NCBI GenBank assembly: GCA_030621275.1
Contig: JAUXHY010000035.1
Coordinates: 1 to 8,607, forward strand
Length of the DNA: 8,607 bases
Direction of reading: 5' to 3'
Source of the DNA: a bacterium
GTDB taxonomy: Bacteria > Fidelibacterota > Marinisomatia > Marinisomatales > JAHJCW01
Every line of letters starts with the position of its first letter. Positions within the stretch are counted from its first letter, which is position 1. Below the pieces are notes generated by a model. The model was not told the DNA's origin and ran no database searches. It saw only the letters and a program-made list of their open reading frames with translations. Both the position numbers and the translations under genes were made by a program. Shown here piece by piece: positions 1-6,917 of this stretch.

Positions 1-469
1 TAAGGATTTACGTAAAAAATTAGATATTGAAATCATCCAAGCCAAAAATGCCGATGAAGTATTACAAGCTGATATAATCTGCACGGCTACCTCCTCTCCT
101 ACTCCAATTTTTGATGGCACTAAAGTAAAAACTGGAATACACATAAATGGTATTGGCAGCCATACTCCCAATGCAAGAGAACTTGATGAGGCAATTATTA
201 AACGTTCCAAATTTATCGGAGATTCAAAAGAAGCCTGTTTAAAGGAAGCCGGTGATTTTATCATTCCTTTAAATGATGGAGATATTGATGAATCACATTT
301 CTATGCGGATTTAGGAGAAATCATTGCCGGAGATAAACCCGGACGTGAATATAATAATGAAATCACAATTTTTAAATCAAACGGACTGGCAATACAAGAT
401 ACGGCAACAGCTAAACTCGTTTATGATAAAGCTGTAGAAGCAGGAATTGGTCAAAATATAAATCTATAA
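1..469 (+). CDS. Ornithine cyclodeaminase / mu-crystallin family protein, C-terminal part (5' end outside window)
   Basis: About 155 codons are read in the frame that begins at base 2 and stops with TAA at 467-469; the start lies upstream of the window. The visible part is the end of the Rossmann NAD(P)-binding domain and the C-terminal dimerisation segment. ADIICTATSS followed by a PxF-type turn is the family's strand and loop after the dinucleotide site. GIHINGIGSHTPNARELD is the classic downstream signature, and SNGLAIQDTATAKLVYDKA is the C-terminal family motif. Family members include ornithine cyclodeaminase (ornithine to proline plus ammonia), archaeal-type alanine dehydrogenase, ketimine reductase and other imino-acid reductases. 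The substrate cannot be assigned because the substrate-binding N-terminal half is missing. The gene ends 26 nt before the ammonia-lyase gene, so the two are probably co-transcribed. Family assignment is strong; the exact reaction is open. Confidence 0.88.
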   Translation, partial: KDLRKKLDIEIIQAKNADEVLQADIICTATSSPTPIFDGTKVKTGIHINGIGSHTPNARELDEAIIKRSKFIGDSKEACLKEAGDFIIPLNDGDIDESHFYADLGEIIAGDKPGREYNNEITIFKSNGLAIQDTATAKLVYDKAVEAGIGQNINL

Positions 470-495
470 AAATTAATCATATTAGGAAATAAAAA

Positions 496-2019
496 ATGAG
501 TATTACATTAAACGGAAGCGGGTTAACTATTGAAAAATTAGTTCGAATTGCTAGACATAAAGAGAAAGTTACACTGTCAAAGTCTGCTGTAGAGCGCATA
601 AAAATATGTCGCGCTATGCTTGAGGAAAAAATAATAGCAAAAGAAATAATGTATGGGGTTAATACCGGCATTGGTGAATTTTCAGAAATGGTATTGGATG
701 ATGATCAGATCAAGGATTTTCAAAAATATCTTGTATACAATCATGCTGCGGGGATTGGTGATCCTGCACCTTTAGAATTTGTTCGCGGAGCAATGGCAGG
801 CAGAATAAATGTACATGCGCACGGTAACTCCGGATGCCGTCCTGAGATCACACAGACGCTCGTAGAAATGCTTAACAAGGATGTTGTTCCATTTGTATGT
901 CAAAAAGGTTCGGTAGGTGCTAGCGGAGATTTGGCCCCAATGTCGCAAATCGCGCTCGTGTTACTTGGTGAAGGACAGGCATATTATAAAGGTGAGTTAC
1001 TTGATGGAAAATCTGCAATGGACAAAGCCGGTATTCCAATTCCGGGTTTGGAGGCAAGGGACGGTTTAGCAACCATTAACGGCTCCAATCTACTCACGGC
1101 TATGAGTGCAATTACACTTTACGACGCTAACAGATGGCTAAAACAAGCGGAAATTGCCGCATCAATGACGTTAGAAGCGTTAAAAGCAAATATGAGACCA
1201 TATACATCACTATTGCACGAAGCACGAGGATTTAAGGGTGCGGTTAGAAGCGCCGAGGCGATCCGAAAATGCGTGGAAGGCGGCGATCTTAAAGAAGGAA
1301 ATATAAAATGTAAAGTGCAAGATGCCTATTCTATGCGATCTTCACCACAAGTACTTGGATCTGCGCACGATGCCATCGCATATGCGAAAAGCCAAGTAGA
1401 AATTGAATTGAATGGCGTTGGAGATAACCCCGTTTTCTTCCCTGACAAAAATATCCAACTTTCCGGTGCAAATTTTCAAGGATCTCCTGTCAGTTTACCT
1501 ATGGACATGATTAGCGCTGCAATAACTATGGTAAGTGTAATGTCTGAACGAAGAATGAATCGCTTAAATAACCCTGCATTGAGCGTTGGGTTACCGGCAT
1601 TTTTGACAAAAGGAGCCGGCATGTTTTCCGGATTAATGTTAAGCCAATACACCGCTGATATGCAAATTGTGGAACAAAGAATTTTATCAGCTCCCGCCTC
1701 TGTACAATCCATTCCTGCCGCAGCTGATCAGGAGGATTTTGTTTCAATGGGTATGAACACAGCTATAAAAAATGTACAGATTATGGATAATGCCTATGGT
1801 ATCCTCGGAATCGAATTTATGGCAGCTGCCCAAGCGCTTGACTTCCGTGATTATAAATTTGGCAAAGGCGTAACAAAAGCTAAAGAAATAATACGGAAAT
1901 ATGTAGATTTTCTTGATATAGATCGACCGCTTTATCCCGATCATACAGCTATGAAGAAATTAGTGAAATCCTGCGAAATCTTGGAAGAAGTTGAGAAATC
2001 GGTTGGAAGTTTAGAATAA
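496..2019 (+). CDS. MIO-dependent aromatic amino acid ammonia-lyase (histidine ammonia-lyase-like), 507 aa
   Basis: Members of this HAL/PAL/TAL superfamily eliminate ammonia from an aromatic amino acid (histidine to urocanate in HutH) using a 4-methylideneimidazole-5-one made autocatalytically from Ala-Ser-Gly. That triad is A142-S143-G144 inside GSVGASGDLAPM. Other expected residues are present: catalytic Tyr53 in YGVNTG, Asn195 in INGSN, the QDAYSMRSSPQ segment (275-285, Tyr278 and Arg281), Phe327, and Glu413 in QEDFVSMG. Length is normal for a bacterial HAL. Glu413 and His83 match residues important in HutH, which argues for a histidine-like substrate. However, the substrate-selectivity pair is Asn82-His83, not the Ser-His of HutH, nor the His-Leu of TAL or Phe-Leu of PAL. 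Position 415 is Phe where HutH typically has His. I therefore do not assign hutH. The ATG has AGGAAA at 484-489. GC is locally high (about 50 % or more on the lines counted), consistent with a conserved enzyme. The next gene starts 17 nt downstream. Confidence 0.9.
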   Translation: MSITLNGSGLTIEKLVRIARHKEKVTLSKSAVERIKICRAMLEEKIIAKEIMYGVNTGIGEFSEMVLDDDQIKDFQKYLVYNHAAGIGDPAPLEFVRGAMAGRINVHAHGNSGCRPEITQTLVEMLNKDVVPFVCQKGSVGASGDLAPMSQIALVLLGEGQAYYKGELLDGKSAMDKAGIPIPGLEARDGLATINGSNLLTAMSAITLYDANRWLKQAEIAASMTLEALKANMRPYTSLLHEARGFKGAVRSAEAIRKCVEGGDLKEGNIKCKVQDAYSMRSSPQVLGSAHDAIAYAKSQVEIELNGVGDNPVFFPDKNIQLSGANFQGSPVSLPMDMISAAITMVSVMSERRMNRLNNPALSVGLPAFLTKGAGMFSGLMLSQYTADMQIVEQRILSAPASVQSIPAAADQEDFVSMGMNTAIKNVQIMDNAYGILGIEFMAAAQALDFRDYKFGKGVTKAKEIIRKYVDFLDIDRPLYPDHTAMKKLVKSCEILEEVEKSVGSLE

Positions 2020-2036
2020 ACAATTGAGATAATATT

Positions 2037-2615
2037 ATGACAAATAGCATCACCAAAACTAAATGGCTTACAGTTCCTAATTTTTTTAGCTATCTCCGAA
2101 TCGCATCAGTTCCATTTTTGTTTTACATAGCTTGGAAAGGACATCCAAATTTATTTTTAATAGTACTTGCACTAGCACTATCTACCGATGCCATAGATGG
2201 TTATTTCGCACGAAAATTAAACCAAGTTACCACGCTCGGGACAACTTTGGATAGCATCGGTGATACCGCAATGTATATGACGATTCCCTTTTGTGCATGG
2301 TTGTTATGGCCGGAATTGATCAAACAAAAATATATATATATTATAATTGTAATGTTAGCTTTTATAATTCCCATGATCGCAGGATTTATTAAATTTGGAC
2401 GGATGCCAAGCTACCATACCTGGCTTGCAAAAATAACAACCGTTTTATTAAGTCTCACTGTCTTAATTTGGTTCGCTACTGAAATATTTTGGCCATTCAA
2501 GATTACCATAATTATTCAAGTAATCGTGATGATTGAGTATCTTGCCATTACTGTTCATCTTAAAAAATGGCGCGGTAATATTCCTTCCTACTGGCACGCG
2601 ATCGGTAAATTTTAA
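2037..2615 (+). CDS. CDP-alcohol phosphatidyltransferase family integral membrane enzyme
   Basis: This 192-aa membrane protein should transfer a phosphatidyl group from CDP-diacylglycerol to an alcohol during phospholipid synthesis at the cytoplasmic membrane. The diagnostic motif DxxDGxxARx8GxxxDxxxD is complete: Asp51, Asp54, Gly55, Ala58, Arg59, Gly68, Asp72 and Asp76. The four aspartates bind the divalent metal and the CDP-alcohol. The N-terminal VPNFFSYLRIASVP resembles the PNxLTxxR start of phosphatidylglycerophosphate synthases (PgsA), and length also fits that subgroup. Phosphatidylserine synthase or a cardiolipin-synthase-like member cannot be excluded. Roughly five to six hydrophobic segments follow, including about 22-50, 79-92, 98-116, 129-147 and 151-173. 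It starts 17 nt after the ammonia-lyase with only a weak GAGAT-type ribosome site, so it probably depends on the upstream transcript. A run of TA dinucleotides at 2331-2340 is simply coding sequence. Confidence 0.92.
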   Translation: MTNSITKTKWLTVPNFFSYLRIASVPFLFYIAWKGHPNLFLIVLALALSTDAIDGYFARKLNQVTTLGTTLDSIGDTAMYMTIPFCAWLLWPELIKQKYIYIIIVMLAFIIPMIAGFIKFGRMPSYHTWLAKITTVLLSLTVLIWFATEIFWPFKITIIIQVIVMIEYLAITVHLKKWRGNIPSYWHAIGKF

Positions 2616-2648
2616 GAACTCAATTAATATATTTAAATAAATACGGAA

Positions 2649-3728
2649 ATGAAGAAATTCATTACATTTGCTATAGTCATATTACTCCTATTTTCCTCAT
2701 GTGATTTTTGCCCAACCCAACCACGTGGAGAGATTTTTGAATGGAAAACATCTACTCCAAGCAAGCAAGGTTTAGATGCCGAGCAATTAAATACCGCTCT
2801 AGACGAGGCCGAAAATCGATTACATATATACAGCGTTTTAGTAATAAAAAACGGATTTATCATCGCTGAGCAATACTACCGTGGACACGATAAAAATTCA
2901 ATGTTTAACATTCGATCGGTATCGAAAAGTTTTTTATCGGCAATAACCAGTATTGCGATTGAAGAAGGTTTCCTGACCGGCACCGATCAGAATATGCTGG
3001 ATTTCTTTCCGGAATACACAACAGCTGGGATGGATGAGCGTAAGCGCGATATCACGATTGAACATTTACTGACCATGGGAGCTGGAATTGACGACGACCA
3101 TAACATTTATGGAAAATTATATTACAGCACCGACTGGATTAAGGCAACCATCGAAGAACCTTTAATATTTGATCCGGGTACCGATTTCAGTTATAATACG
3201 TTTTTAACGCATGTCTTATCTGGGATTATTACAAAGAAATCTGGAATGAGTACATATGAATTTGGACAAGAGTACTTATTTGATCCGCTTGGAATTACTA
3301 TACAAGACTGGAAACAAAGTCCTCAAGGAATCTATTTTGGTGGTAACAACATGTTCTTTACGACGCGGGATATGGCTGTGTTAGGTTACTTATATTTAAA
3401 TGATGGAGAAATTAACGGGATACAAATCATACCTAAAGAATGGGTTGACGAATCATTACAAAACCGCATGCCTCAACAGCAACAAGGTTGGAGCTGGGGC
3501 GAACTACATGATGGAGGATACGGTTATCTATGGTGGCTCGGAGAAATCAAAGGATATAAAGTATTCTTAGCAATCGGCCATGGCGGACAATTAGTGATCT
3601 GTTTCTCTGAACTTAACATGATTATTGCTACAAATTCCAATGCATATGTTGGTTGGGAAACAGCTGACAATAACGAACAATCTGCATTAGATTTGATAGC
3701 AAATTATATTATACCGGCAGTACAGTAG
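2649..3728 (+). CDS. Serine hydrolase of the beta-lactamase (class C / COG1680) family, predicted lipoprotein
   Basis: This 359-aa protein has the penicillin-binding/esterase fold. Ser90-Val-Ser-Lys93 in RSVSKSF is the SxxK nucleophile motif. Tyr182 in the DFSYNTF segment, preceded by DPGT, is the second active-site motif. His311-Gly-Gly in AIGHGGQ stands in the place of the KTG motif. FDPLGI (211-216) and FTTRDMAVLGYLYLNDGEI are characteristic of the large esterase/beta-lactamase-related group. Substrates in this group vary (esters, peptides, beta-lactams), so none is assigned. The N-terminus is a short signal peptide: Lys2-Lys3, a hydrophobic core to about residue 15, and Cys18 as the likely lipidated residue. 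The lipobox is L-F-S-S-C, with Phe rather than Leu at -3, so lipidation is probable but not certain. GGA at 2645-2647 is too close to the ATG to be an effective ribosome site. The gene sits 33 nt after the phosphatidyltransferase. Confidence 0.88.
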   Translation: MKKFITFAIVILLLFSSCDFCPTQPRGEIFEWKTSTPSKQGLDAEQLNTALDEAENRLHIYSVLVIKNGFIIAEQYYRGHDKNSMFNIRSVSKSFLSAITSIAIEEGFLTGTDQNMLDFFPEYTTAGMDERKRDITIEHLLTMGAGIDDDHNIYGKLYYSTDWIKATIEEPLIFDPGTDFSYNTFLTHVLSGIITKKSGMSTYEFGQEYLFDPLGITIQDWKQSPQGIYFGGNNMFFTTRDMAVLGYLYLNDGEINGIQIIPKEWVDESLQNRMPQQQQGWSWGELHDGGYGYLWWLGEIKGYKVFLAIGHGGQLVICFSELNMIIATNSNAYVGWETADNNEQSALDLIANYIIPAVQ

Positions 3729-3731
3729 GAG
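3727..3731 (+). promoter_or_regulatory. Shine-Dalgarno site that fixes a TTG start
   Basis: AGGAG overlaps the TAG stop of the serine hydrolase (3726-3728) and lies 6 nt before the TTG at 3738. No ATG occurs in that frame near here: the first in-frame ATG is codon 108, after two of the four predicted membrane helices. The overlap of stop and ribosome site suggests translational coupling. Confidence 0.75.
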
Positions 3732-3737
3732 TTAAAA

Positions 3738-4289
3738 TTGAATAAAATATATCTGTTTTCTAATTTTGCATATAGACAAATACTAATTATATCAGGGATT
3801 TTTACGATAATCCTTTTTCTATTACTTGGACATTTTGATAAGCCATTAGTAACAGAAACCGCTCCCAACGGCATCATATCTTTTGAATTAGCCAAAGATA
3901 TTGATAAATCAATTTCCATAATAGCTTCATGGGACATAAATGCGAAAATTAATGCCGGTTTAAGTTTAGGAATTGATTTTCTATTTTTAGTGGTATATTC
4001 AATTTTCTTTGCTACTGCTTGTTATTTAATTGCACAAAAATTTATTAATAAAAATTGGATGTACAAAACCGGATTATTGTTTGCTAAATTACAATTTGTT
4101 GCTGCGTTATTTGATGCTATTGAAAATATTGCATTAATAAAATTATTACTTGGCTCAAATAACAGTTTATTCCCCTCGATTGCATATTATTTTGCATCAA
4201 TAAAATTTGCGATTATCGCTATTGGAATTATTTACATAATTATTGGACTATTGACTTCATTATTTCAAAAAATACTCAAATCTAAATAA
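3738..4289 (+). CDS. Four-helix integral membrane protein of unknown function (TTG start)
   Basis: This 183-aa protein has four predicted membrane segments at about 14-31, 73-99, 111-138 and 146-175. A roughly 40-residue extramembrane loop (32-72) lies between the first two and carries the segment APNGIISFELAKD. I recall similar NGIxSFELA-containing four-helix hypothetical proteins in other bacteria but know no established function. Polar residues inside the helices may be functional: Asp80 in LGIDFLFL, and Asp126 plus Glu129 in LFDAIENIAL. The TTG start is chosen because AGGAG lies 6 nt upstream and the alternative ATG would delete half the protein. Composition is very AT-rich (23 % GC on the line beginning 3961). 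The gene begins 9 nt after the serine hydrolase stop and ends 1 nt before the methyltransferase ATG, which indicates co-translation with both neighbours. Confidence 0.8.
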   Translation: MNKIYLFSNFAYRQILIISGIFTIILFLLLGHFDKPLVTETAPNGIISFELAKDIDKSISIIASWDINAKINAGLSLGIDFLFLVVYSIFFATACYLIAQKFINKNWMYKTGLLFAKLQFVAALFDAIENIALIKLLLGSNNSLFPSIAYYFASIKFAIIAIGIIYIIIGLLTSLFQKILKSK

Positions 4290-4290
4290 T

Positions 4291-4902
4291 ATGGAAAACG
4301 AATATAAATCAGCAAAATATTACGATAAATCCTTACATTTATTCGTGTGGCGGATAAGAAAAAGAGTTTTACAAATTGTAAAAAAGAATCAATATAAAAA
4401 AATATTAGATGTCTGCTGCGGTACAGGCAATCAATTAAAATTACTAAAAAAACATGGCATAGAAGGAACAGGAATTGATTTATCAAAAGCAATGTTAGAA
4501 ATAGCGGAATCGGGCAAAATTAAAGTAAATTGTCACGAACAAGATGCTGAAAATATTAATTTCAGCGATGGATTATTCGATATGACTATGACCACTTTTG
4601 CATTGCATGAGAAATCCAATTCCTCTGCTAAAATTATACTGAACGAAATGATTCGATTAACCAAGAACAATGGTCATTTGATAATTGTTGATTTTTCAAT
4701 TGATAGTAACACATTTTTCTTAGCAAAATCCGGAATCAAATTCATTGAATCGTCAGCTGGTGATGATCATTATAAACATTATAAGGAATACGTTGCTTCT
4801 AATGGATTAGATACTTTATTAGAGGGGTCATGTTTGAAAGAAGTTGAAAAACATTATTTTGCTTTCAATGGTGTGGTTCTTAAAGTATTAGAAAAAATTT
4901 AA
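4291..4902 (+). CDS. Class I SAM-dependent methyltransferase (UbiE/Methyltransf_11-like)
   Basis: This 203-aa soluble protein shows the ordered motifs of the Rossmann-like methyltransferase fold. Motif I is ILDVCCGTGNQLKLL (38-52; SAM-binding GxG-type loop). An acidic residue ends strand 2 in GTGIDLSKAMLEIA (Asp63 contacts the SAM ribose). Post-motif II is CHEQDAENINF (Asp85). The motif IV region is FDMTMTTFALHE (96-107), and LIIVDFS (130-136) follows. The last two resemble the MxxxLHE and VDFS elements common in UbiE-type and small-molecule methyltransferases. The substrate cannot be read from sequence. A hydrophobic C-terminal membrane anchor is absent. The ATG begins 1 nt after the membrane protein stop and has no clear ribosome site, so translation is probably coupled. 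A modification substrate linked to the adjacent membrane protein is conceivable but speculative. Confidence 0.88.
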   Translation: MENEYKSAKYYDKSLHLFVWRIRKRVLQIVKKNQYKKILDVCCGTGNQLKLLKKHGIEGTGIDLSKAMLEIAESGKIKVNCHEQDAENINFSDGLFDMTMTTFALHEKSNSSAKIILNEMIRLTKNNGHLIIVDFSIDSNTFFLAKSGIKFIESSAGDDHYKHYKEYVASNGLDTLLEGSCLKEVEKHYFAFNGVVLKVLEKI

Positions 4903-4925
4903 CAATTATAATTAAAGGAGACCAA

Positions 4926-5129
4926 ATGGAAAACATAGGTTATATATTATTAGGTATTGCCGCAGTTTGTTGGATTATTGCAGTTATCATTGGTGTAGTT
5001 GTTGCTTTCCCTGTTGGATTAATTGGATTGATTGCAATTATTGGAATAGGATTTCTGTTTGCTAAAGTCATAAAAGACAGAATAGGAAACAAGGAAGATG
5101 ATCATTATTCTAAAAATATTAAAAAATAA
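4926..5129 (+). CDS. Small two-helix membrane protein of unknown function (67 aa)
   Basis: This short but credible gene has AAAGGAG at 4914-4920, 5 nt before the ATG, one of the best ribosome sites in the window. The protein is two Gly/Ile/Val-rich hydrophobic segments (about 4-27 and 30-47) separated by a kink at Pro29. A charged C-terminal tail, KVIKDRIGNKEDDHYSKNIKK-like and net basic, follows and is likely cytoplasmic. The lone Trp16 and Cys15 sit in the first helix. The shape resembles small holin-like or accessory membrane peptides, but nothing connects it to phage. It opens the four-gene run that continues with YbjQ-type, GIDE-domain and LemA proteins, and the gap to the next ATG is only 16 nt. 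The best guess is a membrane accessory subunit of that group; function is unknown. Confidence 0.72.
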   Translation: MENIGYILLGIAAVCWIIAVIIGVVVAFPVGLIGLIAIIGIGFLFAKVIKDRIGNKEDDHYSKNIKK

Positions 5130-5145
5130 ATAATGGAGTCAAAAT

Positions 5146-5466
5146 ATGTTAATCACAACTCAAGATCAATTTTCGGATTATAATATTTCAAAAACTTTAG
5201 GCATAGTAAAAGGAAACACAATTAGAGCTAGACACATAGGTAAAGATATTATGGCAGGTTTACGCACACTCGTTGGCGGTGAAATAACTGAATATACAAA
5301 AATGCTAGCTGAATCTCGCGAGCAAGCTTATGATAGAATGGTAGCTCAAGCAGAAGAATTAGGTGCCGATGCAATTGTATGTTTACGTTATACAACGTCA
5401 TCTGTGATGACAGGATCTGCTGAGTTATTAGCTTACGGTACTGCGGTAAAATTGATTAAAAAGTAA
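5146..5466 (+). CDS. ybjQ: YbjQ family protein (UPF0145, 'putative heavy-metal-binding domain')
   Basis: This 106-aa protein matches the YbjQ/UPF0145 family along its whole length. The recognisable segments are LGIVKGNTIRARHIGKDIMAGLRTLVGGEITEYTKML (18-54), SREQAYDRMVAQAEELGADAIVCLRYTTS (57-85) and the closing AYGTAVKLIK (96-105). The family was named for a proposed heavy-metal-binding role, which rests on weak evidence. Members are small soluble proteins that form oligomeric rings in crystal structures, as far as I recall. Potential metal ligands here are only His30 and Cys79, which does not look like a classical metal site. A GGAG ribosome site lies at 5135-5138, 7 nt before the ATG. It is co-directional with the small membrane gene (16-nt gap) and followed after 37 nt by the GIDE-domain gene. 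YbjQ proteins near LemA-type genes are something I recall from other genomes. Confidence 0.9.
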   Translation: MLITTQDQFSDYNISKTLGIVKGNTIRARHIGKDIMAGLRTLVGGEITEYTKMLAESREQAYDRMVAQAEELGADAIVCLRYTTSSVMTGSAELLAYGTAVKLIKK

Positions 5467-5503
5467 TACTCGATTACTGATTCAAACAGTTAATCAGCTT
5501 TTT

Positions 5504-6268
5504 ATGTATTTAAGCGAAGATATAAATATAATATTTCCGATTGGTGGAATAATTGTGGGAGTTATATTATTTATCGCTGGAATAAAATGGTTTGGATATA
5601 AACGATTAATCGAAAATATTCCAACTTCCAAAATTCGCTCAATAGCGATGGGTCTAGTGGAAATATTTGGTAAAGTTATACCAATAAAAAATAATTTACT
5701 GAATAGTCCGTTTTCAAATACTGAATGTGTATATTACAAATATACAGTCGAGCGATGGGTAAAAAGAAACGATCGTCATCATTGGCAAATCGTTAATTCG
5801 GGGAAGACATCCTTACCATTTAAATTGCAAGATGGTACAGGCTCTGTATTAATAGATCCAATAGGTGCTAATATTGATATTGAAAGTACAACATACTCCT
5901 CCGGTGCAGGAAATGATCCACCATTAATAATCCAGAATTTTCTTAATTCTAACAATTTGAATTATGAAGGTTTTTTCGGGATCAATTACCGTATGCGCTA
6001 TCGAGAATCGATAATCGTACCTGGCAAGAACTTATATATAATTGGAAGTGCTACTGATAATCCGTTTAAAGCTGATGGTACGGCTCAACACAGCACTGAA
6101 GATATAATGATACATCGAGGAAAAGGGAATTTATATCATATCTCACAAAAACCGGAGAAAAGTGTTATTAAATCATATCTAATGAAAGCATTAGGTGGTC
6201 TTATTGTTGGCAGTCTAATGATAATAATATGTTTTAATATATTATTAAATATGTTTAAAAACTTCTAA
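5504..6268 (+). CDS. GIDE/BAM-domain membrane protein (MUL1-like domain without RING)
   Basis: This 254-aa protein has two membrane helices (about 9-29 and 228-249) flanking a central domain of about 190 residues. The domain reads as a GIDE (Pfam name; also called BAM, 'beside a membrane') domain: a region from IRSIAMGLVEIFGKV, LNSPFSNTECVYYKYTVERW (66-85), LPFKLQDGTGSVLIDPIGA (104-122), and RYRESIIVPGKNLYIIGSA (165-183). In eukaryotes this domain precedes the RING finger of mitochondrial E3 ligase MUL1/MAPL. Here only Cys75 and Cys243 are present, so there is no RING. The basic residues just inside both helices (KWFGYKRLIENIPTSKIR and KPEKSVIKSYLMK) predict a cytoplasmic domain with both tails outside, by the positive-inside rule. 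The ATG at 5504 lacks a good ribosome site; no earlier in-frame ATG follows the YbjQ stop. It lies 66 nt before lemA. No enzymatic function is implied. Confidence 0.82.
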   Translation: MYLSEDINIIFPIGGIIVGVILFIAGIKWFGYKRLIENIPTSKIRSIAMGLVEIFGKVIPIKNNLLNSPFSNTECVYYKYTVERWVKRNDRHHWQIVNSGKTSLPFKLQDGTGSVLIDPIGANIDIESTTYSSGAGNDPPLIIQNFLNSNNLNYEGFFGINYRMRYRESIIVPGKNLYIIGSATDNPFKADGTAQHSTEDIMIHRGKGNLYHISQKPEKSVIKSYLMKALGGLIVGSLMIIICFNILLNMFKNF

Positions 6269-6334
6269 TTTCATAATATTATTATATTAAAGAAATATTT
6301 TAAATTATTGATAATTAACAAATTGGAGTAAATA

Positions 6335-6892
6335 ATGGGAACGGGAATACTAGTACTAATTTTAATTGCTGTAGCAATAATCGGTTATTTTGTAACGATT
6401 TACAATGGCTTAATCAAGCTAAAGAATAATATAAAAAAATCTTGGGCAAATATTGATGTTTTACTTAAACAAAGATCTGATGAGCTTCCCAAACTTATCG
6501 CAACTGTTAAGGGTTATATGAAACATGAAAGGGATGTTTTGGAAAATCTTACCAAAGCACGAACCAATTTTCTTAACGCAAATACTGTCGCTGAAACAGC
6601 AGCGGCAGATAACATGATCACCGGTGCATTAAAATCACTTTTTGCAGTTGCAGAAAATTATCCTAATCTCAAAGCAAATGAAAATTTTATGCAGCTACAA
6701 AGTCGCATTAGCGGTATAGAGAACGAAATCGCTGATAGACGCGAATTTTATAATGATAGTGTTAATCAATATAACATCCGTATCCAATCAATACCAGATG
6801 TTATCGTTGCCAGAATGATAGGTTATACAGACGAGGAAATGTTTGAAGTTTCTGAAGTTGATAAACAAGATGTTGAAATAAAATTTGACTGA
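6335..6892 (+). CDS. lemA: LemA family membrane-anchored helical protein
   Basis: This 185-aa protein has the LemA architecture: a near N-terminal membrane helix (about 3-22) followed by a long antiparallel helical domain. Diagnostic segments are KNNIKKSWANIDVLLKQRSDELPKLIATVKGY (30-61), HERDVLENLTKAR (64-76) and AVAENYPNLKANENFMQLQ (104-122). ISGIENEIADRREFYNDSVNQYN (125-147) and the final IQSIPDVIVARMIGYTDEE-type tail complete the match. Basic residues after the helix predict a cytoplasmic helical domain. LemA proteins are widespread and of unclear function; links to envelope or surface-protein phenotypes have been proposed. A GGAG ribosome site lies at 6325-6328, 6 nt before ATG. It is the last gene of the run with the GIDE-domain protein, YbjQ and the small membrane protein. 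A 177-nt gap follows, so a transcription boundary is likely. Confidence 0.93.
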   Translation: MGTGILVLILIAVAIIGYFVTIYNGLIKLKNNIKKSWANIDVLLKQRSDELPKLIATVKGYMKHERDVLENLTKARTNFLNANTVAETAAADNMITGALKSLFAVAENYPNLKANENFMQLQSRISGIENEIADRREFYNDSVNQYNIRIQSIPDVIVARMIGYTDEEMFEVSEVDKQDVEIKFD

Positions 6893-6917
6893 TTTCATAT
6901 CTACATTAACCTATTTG

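Noticed and set aside
1476..1944. Antisense open frames within the ammonia-lyase gene
   Set aside because: They lie opposite a strongly conserved coding sequence, have no recognisable domain, and look like shadows of its codon pattern.
1..2019. A histidine-utilisation (hut) operon
   Set aside because: Only a HAL-like lyase is present; no urocanase, imidazolonepropionase or formiminoglutamase is visible, and the selectivity pair differs from HutH.
2331..2340. TA dinucleotide repeat as a slippage or phase-variation tract
   Set aside because: It is ten bases long, in frame within a conserved membrane enzyme (Tyr-Ile codons), and gives no frameshift.
4926..5129. Phage holin
   Set aside because: The two-helix shape fits, but there is no endolysin or other phage gene nearby and the neighbours are YbjQ, GIDE and LemA genes.
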